DNA of 64,000 nucleotides. Source: Bog-159 sp035499555 (lineage in GTDB: Bacteria > Acidobacteriota > Terriglobia > Bryobacterales > Bryobacteraceae). How positions within the stretch are numbered: position 1 is the stretch's first letter; every line of letters begins with the position of its first letter. Both the position numbers and the translations under genes were made by a program. The stretch spans positions 22,214 through 86,213 of the forward strand of contig DATJYO010000037.1 of NCBI GenBank assembly GCA_035499555.1. Direction: 5' to 3'. The notes under the pieces are model-generated. The model saw nothing but the letters and a program-made list of their open reading frames with translations, ran no database searches and was not told the DNA's origin. Below, one piece after another: positions 43,933-51,580 of this stretch.

Positions 43933-45765
43933 GTGGAAGAAGAGGTACTCGGTAAAGCATACGACTCCCGCCTGATGCGACGCCTGTTGGGATACATGCG
44001 TCCTTACAAGGGCTTTGTCGCGCTATCGCTGGTCTTCCTGCTGCTGCAATCCGTGCTGCAGGTCTTAGGGCCGCTGCTCACCAAGATCGCGGTCGATCGC
44101 TACCTGGCCCCCAGTTCCACGGGCGTCCCCACTTTTCTCGATCCCTACCTGCCGGCCGGACAGTGGAATGGCCTGGCCGCGGTCGGCCTGCTGTACCTGG
44201 GCGTTCTGCTGGGCACTTTCGTCTTCGAGTTCTTCCAGGTCTACCTGATGCAGTACACCGGGCAGCTTGCCATGTTCGATCTGCGCAAGCAGCTCATGAC
44301 GCACCTGCAGCGCCTGGATATCGCCTTCTACGACCACAATCCCGTGGGCCGCCTGGTCACGCGCGTAACCACCGACGTCGACGTGCTCAACGACCTGTTC
44401 GCCTCGGGCCTGGTGACCATTCTGGGCGACGTGCTGGTGTTGAGCTTCATCGTGGCGATCATGTTCCAGCTCAGCCCCGGCCTCACCGCATTGATGCTGG
44501 CGGTGATGCCGCTGGTGATCCTGGTGACGGCTATCTTCCGGCGCAGCGTGACGCAGAGCTACCGCCGCATCCGCATCGCCATCGCCAAGATCAATTCATA
44601 CCTGCAGGAGCACGTCACCGGCATCGTGGTGCTGCAGCTTTTCAATCGCGAGACCCGCAGCCGCCGGGAATTCGACGTGGTGAACCGCGAGCACATGGAC
44701 GCCTACAAGGACGCCATTACCGCCTATGGCTGGTTCTATCCGGCGGTGGAGTTTCTGTCGATGATGACGCTGGCCGGGATCCTGTCCTACGGCGGCTTTC
44801 GCATCACCCGCGGCGCGCTCACGCTGGGCGTAGTGGTGGCATTTTTGCAGTATGGGTTGCGTTTCTTCCGTCCCATCCAGGATCTGAGCGAGAAGTACAA
44901 CATCCTGCAGGGCGCCATGGCTTCCGCCGAGCGCATTTTCAAGCTGTTGGATACGCCGCCCGGAATTCTGCCGGCGCCCGCTCCGCAGCCGCCGCCGGCC
45001 TCGGCCCGCATCGAGTTCGACGGGGTCTGGTTCGCGTACAAGGGAGAGGATTGGGTGCTGCGCGACGTCAGCTTCACCATCGATCCCGGTGAAACAATCG
45101 CGGTGGTGGGCCATACCGGCGCGGGGAAGACCACGCTCATCAGCCTGCTGTTGCGCTTCTACGACGTGCAGAAGGGGGCCATCCGCGTGGGCGGCTGCGA
45201 CGTGCGGCATCTCGATCCGAGCGATCTGCGGCGCCAATTCGGGGTGGTCCTGCAGGACCCCTATCTCTTCACCGGTACGCTGGAGGAGAATGTGCGGCTG
45301 GGCACGGACGGCATCGACTTTGCCGCCATCGAAGAAGCCGCCGAACAGGTGAATCTGCTCGACTTCATCAAGTCGCTGCCGGACGGATTCAAGCATCCCA
45401 TCCGCGAAAGGGGCAGCGGCCTGTCGACGGGCCAGAAGCAGCTCATCAGCTTCGCCCGGGCCCTGGCGCACAATCCGCGTTTCCTGATCCTGGACGAGGC
45501 CACCTCCAGCGTGGATACCGAAACCGAATTCCGCGTCCGGGAAGCTCTGAGCCGCATGGTGGCGGGCCGCACTTCCATCGTGATCGCGCACCGGCTCTCC
45601 ACCATACAGCGCGCGGACCGGATCCTGGTGATGCACAAGGGGCGGCTGCGCGAGTCCGGAACACACCAGCAGTTGCTGGCCACGCGCGGCATCTATTGGA
45701 AGTTATATCAATTGCAATATAAGGATCAAGAACTGGCCCAGGTTCCGGTTCTGCGCGGGAATTAG
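43933..45765 (+). CDS. ABCB/MsbA-type ABC exporter, half-transporter
   Basis: The 610-residue protein has an N-terminal six-helix transmembrane domain (about 20-330) and a C-terminal nucleotide-binding domain. Walker A is GHTGAGKTTL, the signature LSTGQ, Walker B FLILDEATSSVD and the switch AHRLST, all intact. It resembles lipid A or drug exporters in layout (MsbA, YheH). The substrate is unassigned. The start is GTG 43933, although a further ATG in another frame lies nearby. It is divergent from the M48 gene, with a short interval. Confidence 0.88.
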   Translation: MEEEVLGKAYDSRLMRRLLGYMRPYKGFVALSLVFLLLQSVLQVLGPLLTKIAVDRYLAPSSTGVPTFLDPYLPAGQWNGLAAVGLLYLGVLLGTFVFEFFQVYLMQYTGQLAMFDLRKQLMTHLQRLDIAFYDHNPVGRLVTRVTTDVDVLNDLFASGLVTILGDVLVLSFIVAIMFQLSPGLTALMLAVMPLVILVTAIFRRSVTQSYRRIRIAIAKINSYLQEHVTGIVVLQLFNRETRSRREFDVVNREHMDAYKDAITAYGWFYPAVEFLSMMTLAGILSYGGFRITRGALTLGVVVAFLQYGLRFFRPIQDLSEKYNILQGAMASAERIFKLLDTPPGILPAPAPQPPPASARIEFDGVWFAYKGEDWVLRDVSFTIDPGETIAVVGHTGAGKTTLISLLLRFYDVQKGAIRVGGCDVRHLDPSDLRRQFGVVLQDPYLFTGTLEENVRLGTDGIDFAAIEEAAEQVNLLDFIKSLPDGFKHPIRERGSGLSTGQKQLISFARALAHNPRFLILDEATSSVDTETEFRVREALSRMVAGRTSIVIAHRLSTIQRADRILVMHKGRLRESGTHQQLLATRGIYWKLYQLQYKDQELAQVPVLRGN

Positions 45766-45858
45766 CCCAGGCGTAACAAGAGTTAACCAACTGTAAGTGG
45801 TGCTTGGCTCCGGTCTATTTTGTTACACTTGTTTTGCCTGCAATTGAGGTAAGTCATC

Positions 45859-46386
45859 GTGAGAATGCGCCTTCTATTATTCGGTGTTCTGGCGATTGCG
45901 GGGTTTCCGCAGGATGCGCAGAAGCTGGCGCCGTACTACCCGACTCCGGAGACCGTTGTGGTGAAGATGCTGGAATTGGGCGAACTGAAGCCCGGCGAGA
46001 AGGTGTTCGATCTGGGCAGCGGCGATGGCCGTATTGTAATCGCGGCCGCGCGCCGGTTCCGCGCCAAGGCAGTAGGTATCGAAATCGACAAAGAATTGTG
46101 GCGGCAGAGCCAGGAGAGTATTCGCAAATTGGGGCTCGAGAAATCCGCGGAAATCATCAACGGCGATATTCTCAAACAGGATTACCGCACCGCCGATCTG
46201 GTCACCGTGTACCTGTTGCCAAACTCCAACGACAAAGTGCAGCCGCTCCTCGAGCGGCAATTGCGCAAGGGGGCGCGCGTCGTCGCGCATGATTTCGAAT
46301 TTCGAAACTGGACCCCGGCAAAGGTGGAAGACATCGAGAATGACGGCGAGGGCCGCAGCCACACGCTGTTTCTGTACCGGCGTTAA
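45859..46386 (+). CDS. Class I SAM methyltransferase with signal-peptide-like N-terminus (FAM173/ATPSCKMT-like)
   Basis: The 175-residue protein has a hydrophobic start (MRMRLLLFGVLAIAGFPQ) with a basic n-region and a possible cleavage site. Motif I is FDLGSGDGRIVIAAA, motif II-like GIEIDKELW follows, then NGDILKQ and a late GARVVAHDFEFRNWTP. The order resembles small lysine methyltransferases of the FAM173 family. GTG 45859 has GAGGT eight bases upstream, so this leader is probably translated. If exported, SAM supply in the periplasm would be a problem, so the segment may be a membrane anchor with a cytoplasmic domain. It does not overlap its neighbours. Confidence 0.7.
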   Translation: MRMRLLLFGVLAIAGFPQDAQKLAPYYPTPETVVVKMLELGELKPGEKVFDLGSGDGRIVIAAARRFRAKAVGIEIDKELWRQSQESIRKLGLEKSAEIINGDILKQDYRTADLVTVYLLPNSNDKVQPLLERQLRKGARVVAHDFEFRNWTPAKVEDIENDGEGRSHTLFLYRR

Positions 46387-46404
46387 AGCGCAGGGTGCAT
46401 CCTG

Positions 46405-47562
46405 GTGACCGGCGCGATCGCTTCGCCTCCCGGTTTCAACCGGCGAGCCGTGTTGTGGACGCGGGTGGCGTTTGCCGCCCTGGCGGTGGGCTGCGGGATG
46501 CTGCTTGCGCCGCCAACTACGCCGTGGGCCCTGGCGGTGGCTGGCGCTTACCTGGTCTTCGGTCTGCTGCTGCCTTTTCGCAAGCGCGCCTTTGGTGGCG
46601 CGGCGGCCCTCTCGATCCTGTTCGCCGATACCGTATTTTTCCTGGTGCTGGTGGCCAGCGGCATCGGCGCGGCGATCTGGCTTCCGGCCTTTTATTGTCT
46701 CTACCTGATGGGGGAGGCGGCTTTTCTGTACCGCCCCCCGGAAGTCTTGATTGTCTCCGTCGTCAGCGCGGGTTTCTGCATTGCCGTGCAGTCCACTCGT
46801 GTGTTCATGCTGTGGCGCACGCCGGTGGTGGCGGGAGCCCTGGCGTACGCCTTTGCCGCATACAAGAAGAAGCTGGACGCGCGGATGGAACGGACCGCGG
46901 AAGAGGCTGCCGAGACGAAGGCCGGCGCGCAGCGGGCGCGGGAAGGGGAACGCCAGCGCATCGCCTCCGATTTTCACGACGGCCCGCTGCAGAGTTTCAT
47001 CGCCTTGCAGATGCGCCTGGAAATCCTGCGGAAACTCCTGGAGCGCGATTTCCACGCGGGCATGGAAGATCTCACGGACTTGCAGCAACTGGCTCAACAG
47101 CAGGTCAAGGAACTGCGCGCCTTCGTACGCAGCATGCGGCCGCTGGACCTGGGCGGCTCCAACCTCTATGCTTCCGCCCGCCGCATCTGCGAGAATTTCC
47201 AGAAGGAGAGCGGCATTCCCCTGACATTTGTCGGCGGCGAGGGATCGGTGAAGCTGCCCGACGAAATGGCTTCTGAACTGGTGCAGATGCTCCGTGAAGC
47301 TCTGCACAACGTCCTCAAGCACGCCGGCGCCACGCGGGTCGGGGTGGCCCTGGAGCAGGTTGGCAAGGCGCTCGAACTTTCGGTCGACGACAACGGCCGC
47401 GGTTTCCATTTCAGCGGCGTGTACACGCTGGACGAGTTGGAACTGCTGCGCCTGGGACCGGCCAGCTTCAAGAGACGGGCGCGCGCCCTGAACGCCGAGA
47501 TGACCCTGGAATCGCGGCCGGGCCGCGGCGCCGGTCTCAAGCTGCGGGTGCCGTTGCCGTGA
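46405..47562 (+). CDS. Membrane sensor histidine kinase, HisKA_3 (NarL/DesK) type
   Basis: The 385-residue protein has about five membrane segments in residues 15-155, a linker coiled coil, the phosphoacceptor block RQRIASDFHDGPLQSF (His near residue 191) and an HATPase_c domain with REALHNVLKHAGAT, DDNGRGFHFS and RAGLKLR-type end (GRGAGLKLRVPLP). No PAS, HAMP or extracytoplasmic sensor domain is visible, and no response regulator is adjacent in this window. The GTG start at 46405 follows the upstream gene by 18 bases. It overlaps the next gene by four bases (GTGA). Confidence 0.88.
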   Translation: MTGAIASPPGFNRRAVLWTRVAFAALAVGCGMLLAPPTTPWALAVAGAYLVFGLLLPFRKRAFGGAAALSILFADTVFFLVLVASGIGAAIWLPAFYCLYLMGEAAFLYRPPEVLIVSVVSAGFCIAVQSTRVFMLWRTPVVAGALAYAFAAYKKKLDARMERTAEEAAETKAGAQRAREGERQRIASDFHDGPLQSFIALQMRLEILRKLLERDFHAGMEDLTDLQQLAQQQVKELRAFVRSMRPLDLGGSNLYASARRICENFQKESGIPLTFVGGEGSVKLPDEMASELVQMLREALHNVLKHAGATRVGVALEQVGKALELSVDDNGRGFHFSGVYTLDELELLRLGPASFKRRARALNAEMTLESRPGRGAGLKLRVPLP

Positions 47563-48572
47563 GAGCCTCCGCCGGCGGCCTGCTGCTGTGCCTCTTCTTA
47601 TCCGGCTGCGGACGCTACGCCGATTTTACGCTTCCCCAGCCGGCCTCCGCCAACGCACAGGTGCGCTATCGGTGGCAGCCGCGCGAGTCTCCGGTGCTGA
47701 CGCATGGCGACGTGGGAAGCTGGGACTCGCACGACGTCCTGAATCCGTCCATCGTGCGCCGCCAGTCCGGATACTACAACCTCTATTCCGGCTTCGACGG
47801 CCGCATCTGGCGAACCGGCCTGGCTACGTCGGCCGATGGATTGATCTGGCACAAAGAAGGACCCGTGCTGGCCCCGGACGCGCAGGCCGGCGAAGGCGAC
47901 TACATCGCCGCCAACGGTGCGGCGCTCCTCGATGGGGACCAGTTCTGGTATTGGTATCAAGCCGGCGACAAAGAGATGCCCCGGTTGGGCCTGGCTCGCG
48001 CCCACGATGCCCGCCACTGGCGTAAATCGCCGTTTCCGGTGATGGACACCGGGCCGCGCGGAAGCTGGGACGAGCGCGGCGTCGCCGACCCGTACGTCAT
48101 CAAGGTGCAGGGGTATTTCTATCTTTATTACCTGGGCCAGGATCGCGCGCATCGCCAGCGCCTGGGGGTAGCGCGTTCCCGCGACGGAGAGCATTGGGAG
48201 AAACTGCGCACGAATCCGATTCTGGAACCGGGACCTTACGGCAGCTTCGACGAGATGGGGCTGGGCGAGCCGGCGGTGTGGATCGGCTACGGCTATTATT
48301 GGATGCTCTACACCGGGCGGGATGCCCGGGAGAACCGCCGTCTCGGTATGGCCCGTTCCAGCGACGGCGTGCACTGGCAGAAGCTCGCTACCGTCATGGC
48401 CGGACCGCCACCCTGGGCCGGCAAGGTGATCTGCGATCCCACCATCGAGGTGCTGGATGGAACACTGGCTGTGTGGTTCGGCGGCGGCGACCGTGCTTCA
48501 CCGGACGAAAACCTCGACGGCCAGATCGGCGTGGCCGTGCTCGAGGCGGTTGAATCCGGCAAAATGAAGTAA
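47559..48572 (+). CDS. Beta-propeller glycosidase-like lipoprotein
   Basis: The 337-residue product has a lipobox (LFLSGC). The body shows five-bladed propeller repeats: NPSIVRRQSGYYNLYSG, GLATSADGLIWHKEG, ADPYVIKVQGYFYLYYLG, GVARSRDGEHWEKL and GMARSSDGVHWQKL. This matches GH43/GH32/GH130-like folds. Acidic residues in the blade starts (ADPYV, NPSIV) could be catalytic, but I cannot assign them. It probably cleaves or binds a glycan on the outer surface. The start GTG overlaps the kinase stop by four bases. Confidence 0.7.
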   Translation: MRASAGGLLLCLFLSGCGRYADFTLPQPASANAQVRYRWQPRESPVLTHGDVGSWDSHDVLNPSIVRRQSGYYNLYSGFDGRIWRTGLATSADGLIWHKEGPVLAPDAQAGEGDYIAANGAALLDGDQFWYWYQAGDKEMPRLGLARAHDARHWRKSPFPVMDTGPRGSWDERGVADPYVIKVQGYFYLYYLGQDRAHRQRLGVARSRDGEHWEKLRTNPILEPGPYGSFDEMGLGEPAVWIGYGYYWMLYTGRDARENRRLGMARSSDGVHWQKLATVMAGPPPWAGKVICDPTIEVLDGTLAVWFGGGDRASPDENLDGQIGVAVLEAVESGKMK

Positions 48573-48591
48573 TGATGGCGGCGGGTGGCAG

Positions 48592-49023
48592 ATGACTCGG
48601 CCCGTGAATCTGCTGCGCCGCGCGCTGCCCTTTCTGAGTGTGGCGCTGGTTGCGGCGATCGCCTACGACGGTTGGATCTTCTACGGGCGCTCAAAAAGCG
48701 TGCGGGACGCCGAACGCGCGCGCCAGCAGGAGGAGACCCGGCGCGCCCGCGAAACCATCGATCTGCTCGGCGGAACCAGCTTCCGGATCATCAACTTCTA
48801 TGCCGCGCCGCAGACAGTCCGCCGCGGCGAGTCTACCCAACTTTGCTTCGGTGTGTATGCCGCGAAGCTGGTCCGCGTCGAACCCGGCTTGGGCAACGTG
48901 CATCCGGCCATCAACCAGTGCCTGGCAGTGACGCCTCACCGGGATACTCTGTACAAGCTGACCGCGGAGGATGCTGCGGGCAACGCTCTCACCCAGTCGG
49001 TCCAGGTGAAGGTCGTCCCCTAG
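48592..49023 (+). CDS. Single-TM protein with Ig-like extracytoplasmic domain
   Basis: The 143-residue product has one N-terminal membrane segment (ALPFLSVALVAAIAYDGWIFY), a short coiled-coil linker rich in Arg/Glu (residues about 35-58) and a beta-rich domain (INFYAAPQTVRRGESTQLCF, YKLTAEDAAGNALTQSV) like a bacterial Ig fold. Function unknown. It lies 19 bases after the lipoprotein gene on the same strand and 23 bases before the CBM9-like gene, so it likely belongs to that transcription unit. Confidence 0.6.
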   Translation: MTRPVNLLRRALPFLSVALVAAIAYDGWIFYGRSKSVRDAERARQQEETRRARETIDLLGGTSFRIINFYAAPQTVRRGESTQLCFGVYAAKLVRVEPGLGNVHPAINQCLAVTPHRDTLYKLTAEDAAGNALTQSVQVKVVP

Positions 49024-49046
49024 CCGGCGTGTTACAAAGAGAAGCG

Positions 49047-49820
49047 ATGCCCAACGAGCTGGCGCACTACACTTGCTACCGCGCGGCGGGCCCGATCTAC
49101 GTCGATGGCCGACTGGATGAGCCGTCCTGGCTGGCGGCGCCGCGGTCCGCGCCGTTCGTGGACATCGTGACCGGGGAGCCGGCCTGGTTCGACACGCGCG
49201 TGGCCCTGCTGTGGGACGACCGGCACCTGTACTTCGGCTTCACCGCGGAGGAGCCGCAGGTGCGCGGTTATCTCACCGAGCGCGATTCGCGGATTTACGA
49301 AGACAACGACCTGGAAGTCTTCATCGCCGGCAAGGATGCTTATTACGAATTCGAGATCAACGCCTTGAATACGATCTACGAAGTCTTCTGGCTCTGGAAA
49401 GACATCCACCGGCCGGGAGGCCCTTATTTCGGCCGGCGCGAGTTTGATCCGTCAACCGAGCGGACCATGGTGCTGGACGGCGTCGGCGGACACGTCCACC
49501 CGCGCGGCGAGCGATGGGGGTTCCTCGATTGGGATTTTCCGGGGCTGCGTCACGCCGTTCATATCGCGCCTCCCGGCTGGAGTGTCGAATTGGCGTTGCC
49601 CTGGGCCGGCCTGCGCGATCTCGCCGACGGGCGTTCGTTACCGCCGCGTCCCGGCGATATCTGGCGCATCGACTGCTCCCGGTTCCAGCAGTTCGACCGC
49701 GCCGGAAAGAAGCTGGATCCCAGCGCCGGTTGGACCTGGAACCGCCACGGCCACTACGACTCGCATATCCCGGAGACTTTTACGTTCGTCGAATTCAGCA
49801 ACCGGACGGTGGGGCATTAA
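49047..49820 (+). CDS. Carbohydrate-binding family 9-like protein
   Basis: From ATG 49047 the product is 257 residues. It matches the CBM9-like fold: IYVDGRLDEPSWLAAP at the start, RVALLWDDRHLYFGFTA, DNDLEVFIAGKDAYYEFEIN, a WSVELALPWAGL segment and WRIDCSRFQQF. There is no signal peptide, so export or cytoplasmic role is open. These domains bind sugars at terminal residues. The gene ends four bases into the convergent YXWGXW gene. A longer same-frame sequence upstream is not supported by the family start. Confidence 0.75.
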   Translation: MPNELAHYTCYRAAGPIYVDGRLDEPSWLAAPRSAPFVDIVTGEPAWFDTRVALLWDDRHLYFGFTAEEPQVRGYLTERDSRIYEDNDLEVFIAGKDAYYEFEINALNTIYEVFWLWKDIHRPGGPYFGRREFDPSTERTMVLDGVGGHVHPRGERWGFLDWDFPGLRHAVHIAPPGWSVELALPWAGLRDLADGRSLPPRPGDIWRIDCSRFQQFDRAGKKLDPSAGWTWNRHGHYDSHIPETFTFVEFSNRTVGH

Positions 49821-50119
49821 CGGCGCCAGTAGCCGCGCTCCATGCGATAACCGCGCCCGCTGTGGACCCAGCGGTGGGGCACCCAAACCGCACCGCGATG
49901 CGGCGGGCGACGCCACGCACCGCCTACCCACGCCCAGTTGCCGCCGCGCCAATCCCAGTATCCATCCGTCCAGACGTAGCCGGGGCCCGGCGCATAGCCC
50001 ACCACGCCGTAGCGCGGCACAGGCGGCGGCACCCGCACATAAACGTACCCGCCGCCACAGGCGGCCGACGCCAGCAATCCCACGGTCATGATGGGGAGCA
50101 GCAGAAGTTTTCGATTCAT
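49817..50119 (-). CDS. YXWGXW-repeat lipoprotein
   Basis: From ATG 50119 the product is 100 residues. The leader ends in a lipobox-like ASAAC. The body is rich in Tyr, Trp, Pro and Gly, with motifs GYVWTDGYWDWRGGNW, AWVGGAWRRPP and WVPHRWVHSGRG, the pattern of YXWGXW repeat proteins. These are small, often envelope-stress-related, surface-attached proteins. The 3' end overlaps the CBM9-like gene by four bases. Confidence 0.8.
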   Translation of the reverse strand: MNRKLLLLPIMTVGLLASAACGGGYVYVRVPPPVPRYGVVGYAPGPGYVWTDGYWDWRGGNWAWVGGAWRRPPHRGAVWVPHRWVHSGRGYRMERGYWRR

Positions 50120-50209
50120 GGTTCGATCCTCTGCTGAATCCAACGCACACGCGGGCGACGCGGTTGCGGCGGCAGGCCATGCTGAATGCTATTTAATGTG
50201 ATCGCCGGC

Positions 50210-51580
50210 CTAAGGCAAGAGCACAAAGCGCTCGAGCGCTACCTTCGAGCTTTTATCCATGCGGCCATCGTTACGATGAAATATGATCTTGATCTCATCG
50301 AAGGTGTGCAGGTTGGCGGCATCGGTCATGGAATATGTGAGTATCTGTTCAAATCGGCCAGGCTCGACATTGACATCTCCCAGGCTGGCGCGCGCGCGGG
50401 TCCTGGAATCGATCAACACAACCTGCAGGGATACCGCACTGGTGGCGGCCTCGCCGTTGGCGATGACGAGCTGAACCGCGCGGCAGCAGCGCGGGTCGGC
50501 GGGAGGATCCAGGCGTTGATACGCTTCCATCTGTATAGGCCAGCCGTCCGTGGTATGAAACGATAGCTCGGTGGGCGTACCGCGCCGGACATAAGATCGC
50601 GCGGGCGGGCGTTGATTGGGCCAGCGGAACATCCAGTATTCGCCGGAGAAGGGAATGCCGACCGGCTTGGAGAGTGGGGCGTTCAGAAGACCGGGCTGGA
50701 TCGGCGGCGGTATCAGCAGGGTGGCCTGCGGTTTCAGCTCCGGCAGCAGGATCACGCCTGGAAAGTCGCCGTCCGGCGCCAGGCTGCCGTCCGGCGGTTC
50801 GGCGACCTGGGTGACTTGCTGCGCACCTGGCGGAACGCCCGCGCCGGATCCGCGGCCGCCGGCAAACCGCGCGCGCAGTCCACCGTAGGAGACGGTGACG
50901 GCCAGCAGGAAAACCACCGCGATGCTCAGGAACGAAGGGGGCAAGACGGGTTCGCGGACGGGCTGATACGCCCCGGTGGCGATCGCCAGCGAGGTGACCA
51001 TCGCGGCGGCGGCAGCCAGCAGCGCCGCGGCGGCCAGGGGATGGTTCCATAGCTCGGCGACCAGTCCCAGTTGGGCCGCGCCGGATGCCAGCATGGCGTT
51101 CGCCGGTTTCACGGTAGCGTATCCGAGCGCCGCGGGCGCCCACCACCGGGCCATCAACTGGCGTGCGGCGTGGGCCACCAGGACGGCGCTTACCAAGAAC
51201 GCGGCGGGCAAAGGCAGCGACGCCAGAATCACCGCGGGCGCGAACCACATGGCGGGCGCGGTGGAACGCAGCGAAAAGCGAAACGCTTCCGGCATGTCCG
51301 CCAGCGAGACGGTAAAGTACATGGCGCAAGCGATGAAGGCCGCCACCATCCAGGCGAGCATCACGTAGAAAAGCGCTTCGCTGGCAAGATCGGCGGCCGA
51401 CTCCCAGCGCAGCCGCGGCAGCACGGCGTCAGACCACACCAGCCAGCCCATAACCACCACGCCCGCCACCTGGGCGATGGTCAGCAGCCGCCCGCGGGAT
51501 TCTCCGGTCGCCGGCACATTACCTTTGACACCGGCGGGGACGAAAACGGCTCCGCGGGCGGGAGCCGCATTCGGGCTCAT
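50210..51580 (-). CDS. Multi-pass membrane protein with periplasmic C-terminal domain, unknown function
   Basis: The 456-residue product has six or seven membrane segments in residues 30-260 (for example VVVMGWLVWSDAVL, FYVMLAWMVAAFIACAMYF and LSIAVVFLLAVTVSYGGL), then a low-complexity linker and a beta-rich domain (about 310-456) with GEYWMFRWPNQRP and FHTTDGWPIQMEAYQRL. ATG 51580 overlaps the waaA-lpxK stop by four bases (ATGA), so it is translationally coupled to that gene. The coupling suggests a job in the lipid A pathway, for example assembly or presentation, but this is inference. Confidence 0.65.
   Translation of the reverse strand: MSPNAAPARGAVFVPAGVKGNVPATGESRGRLLTIAQVAGVVVMGWLVWSDAVLPRLRWESAADLASEALFYVMLAWMVAAFIACAMYFTVSLADMPEAFRFSLRSTAPAMWFAPAVILASLPLPAAFLVSAVLVAHAARQLMARWWAPAALGYATVKPANAMLASGAAQLGLVAELWNHPLAAAALLAAAAAMVTSLAIATGAYQPVREPVLPPSFLSIAVVFLLAVTVSYGGLRARFAGGRGSGAGVPPGAQQVTQVAEPPDGSLAPDGDFPGVILLPELKPQATLLIPPPIQPGLLNAPLSKPVGIPFSGEYWMFRWPNQRPPARSYVRRGTPTELSFHTTDGWPIQMEAYQRLDPPADPRCCRAVQLVIANGEAATSAVSLQVVLIDSRTRARASLGDVNVEPGRFEQILTYSMTDAANLHTFDEIKIIFHRNDGRMDKSSKVALERFVLLP

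Noticed and set aside
45824..45829. TACACT as the promoter of the methyltransferase gene
   Set aside because: The nearest -35-like TTGGCT gives a 14-base spacer, too short, and alternatives are weak.
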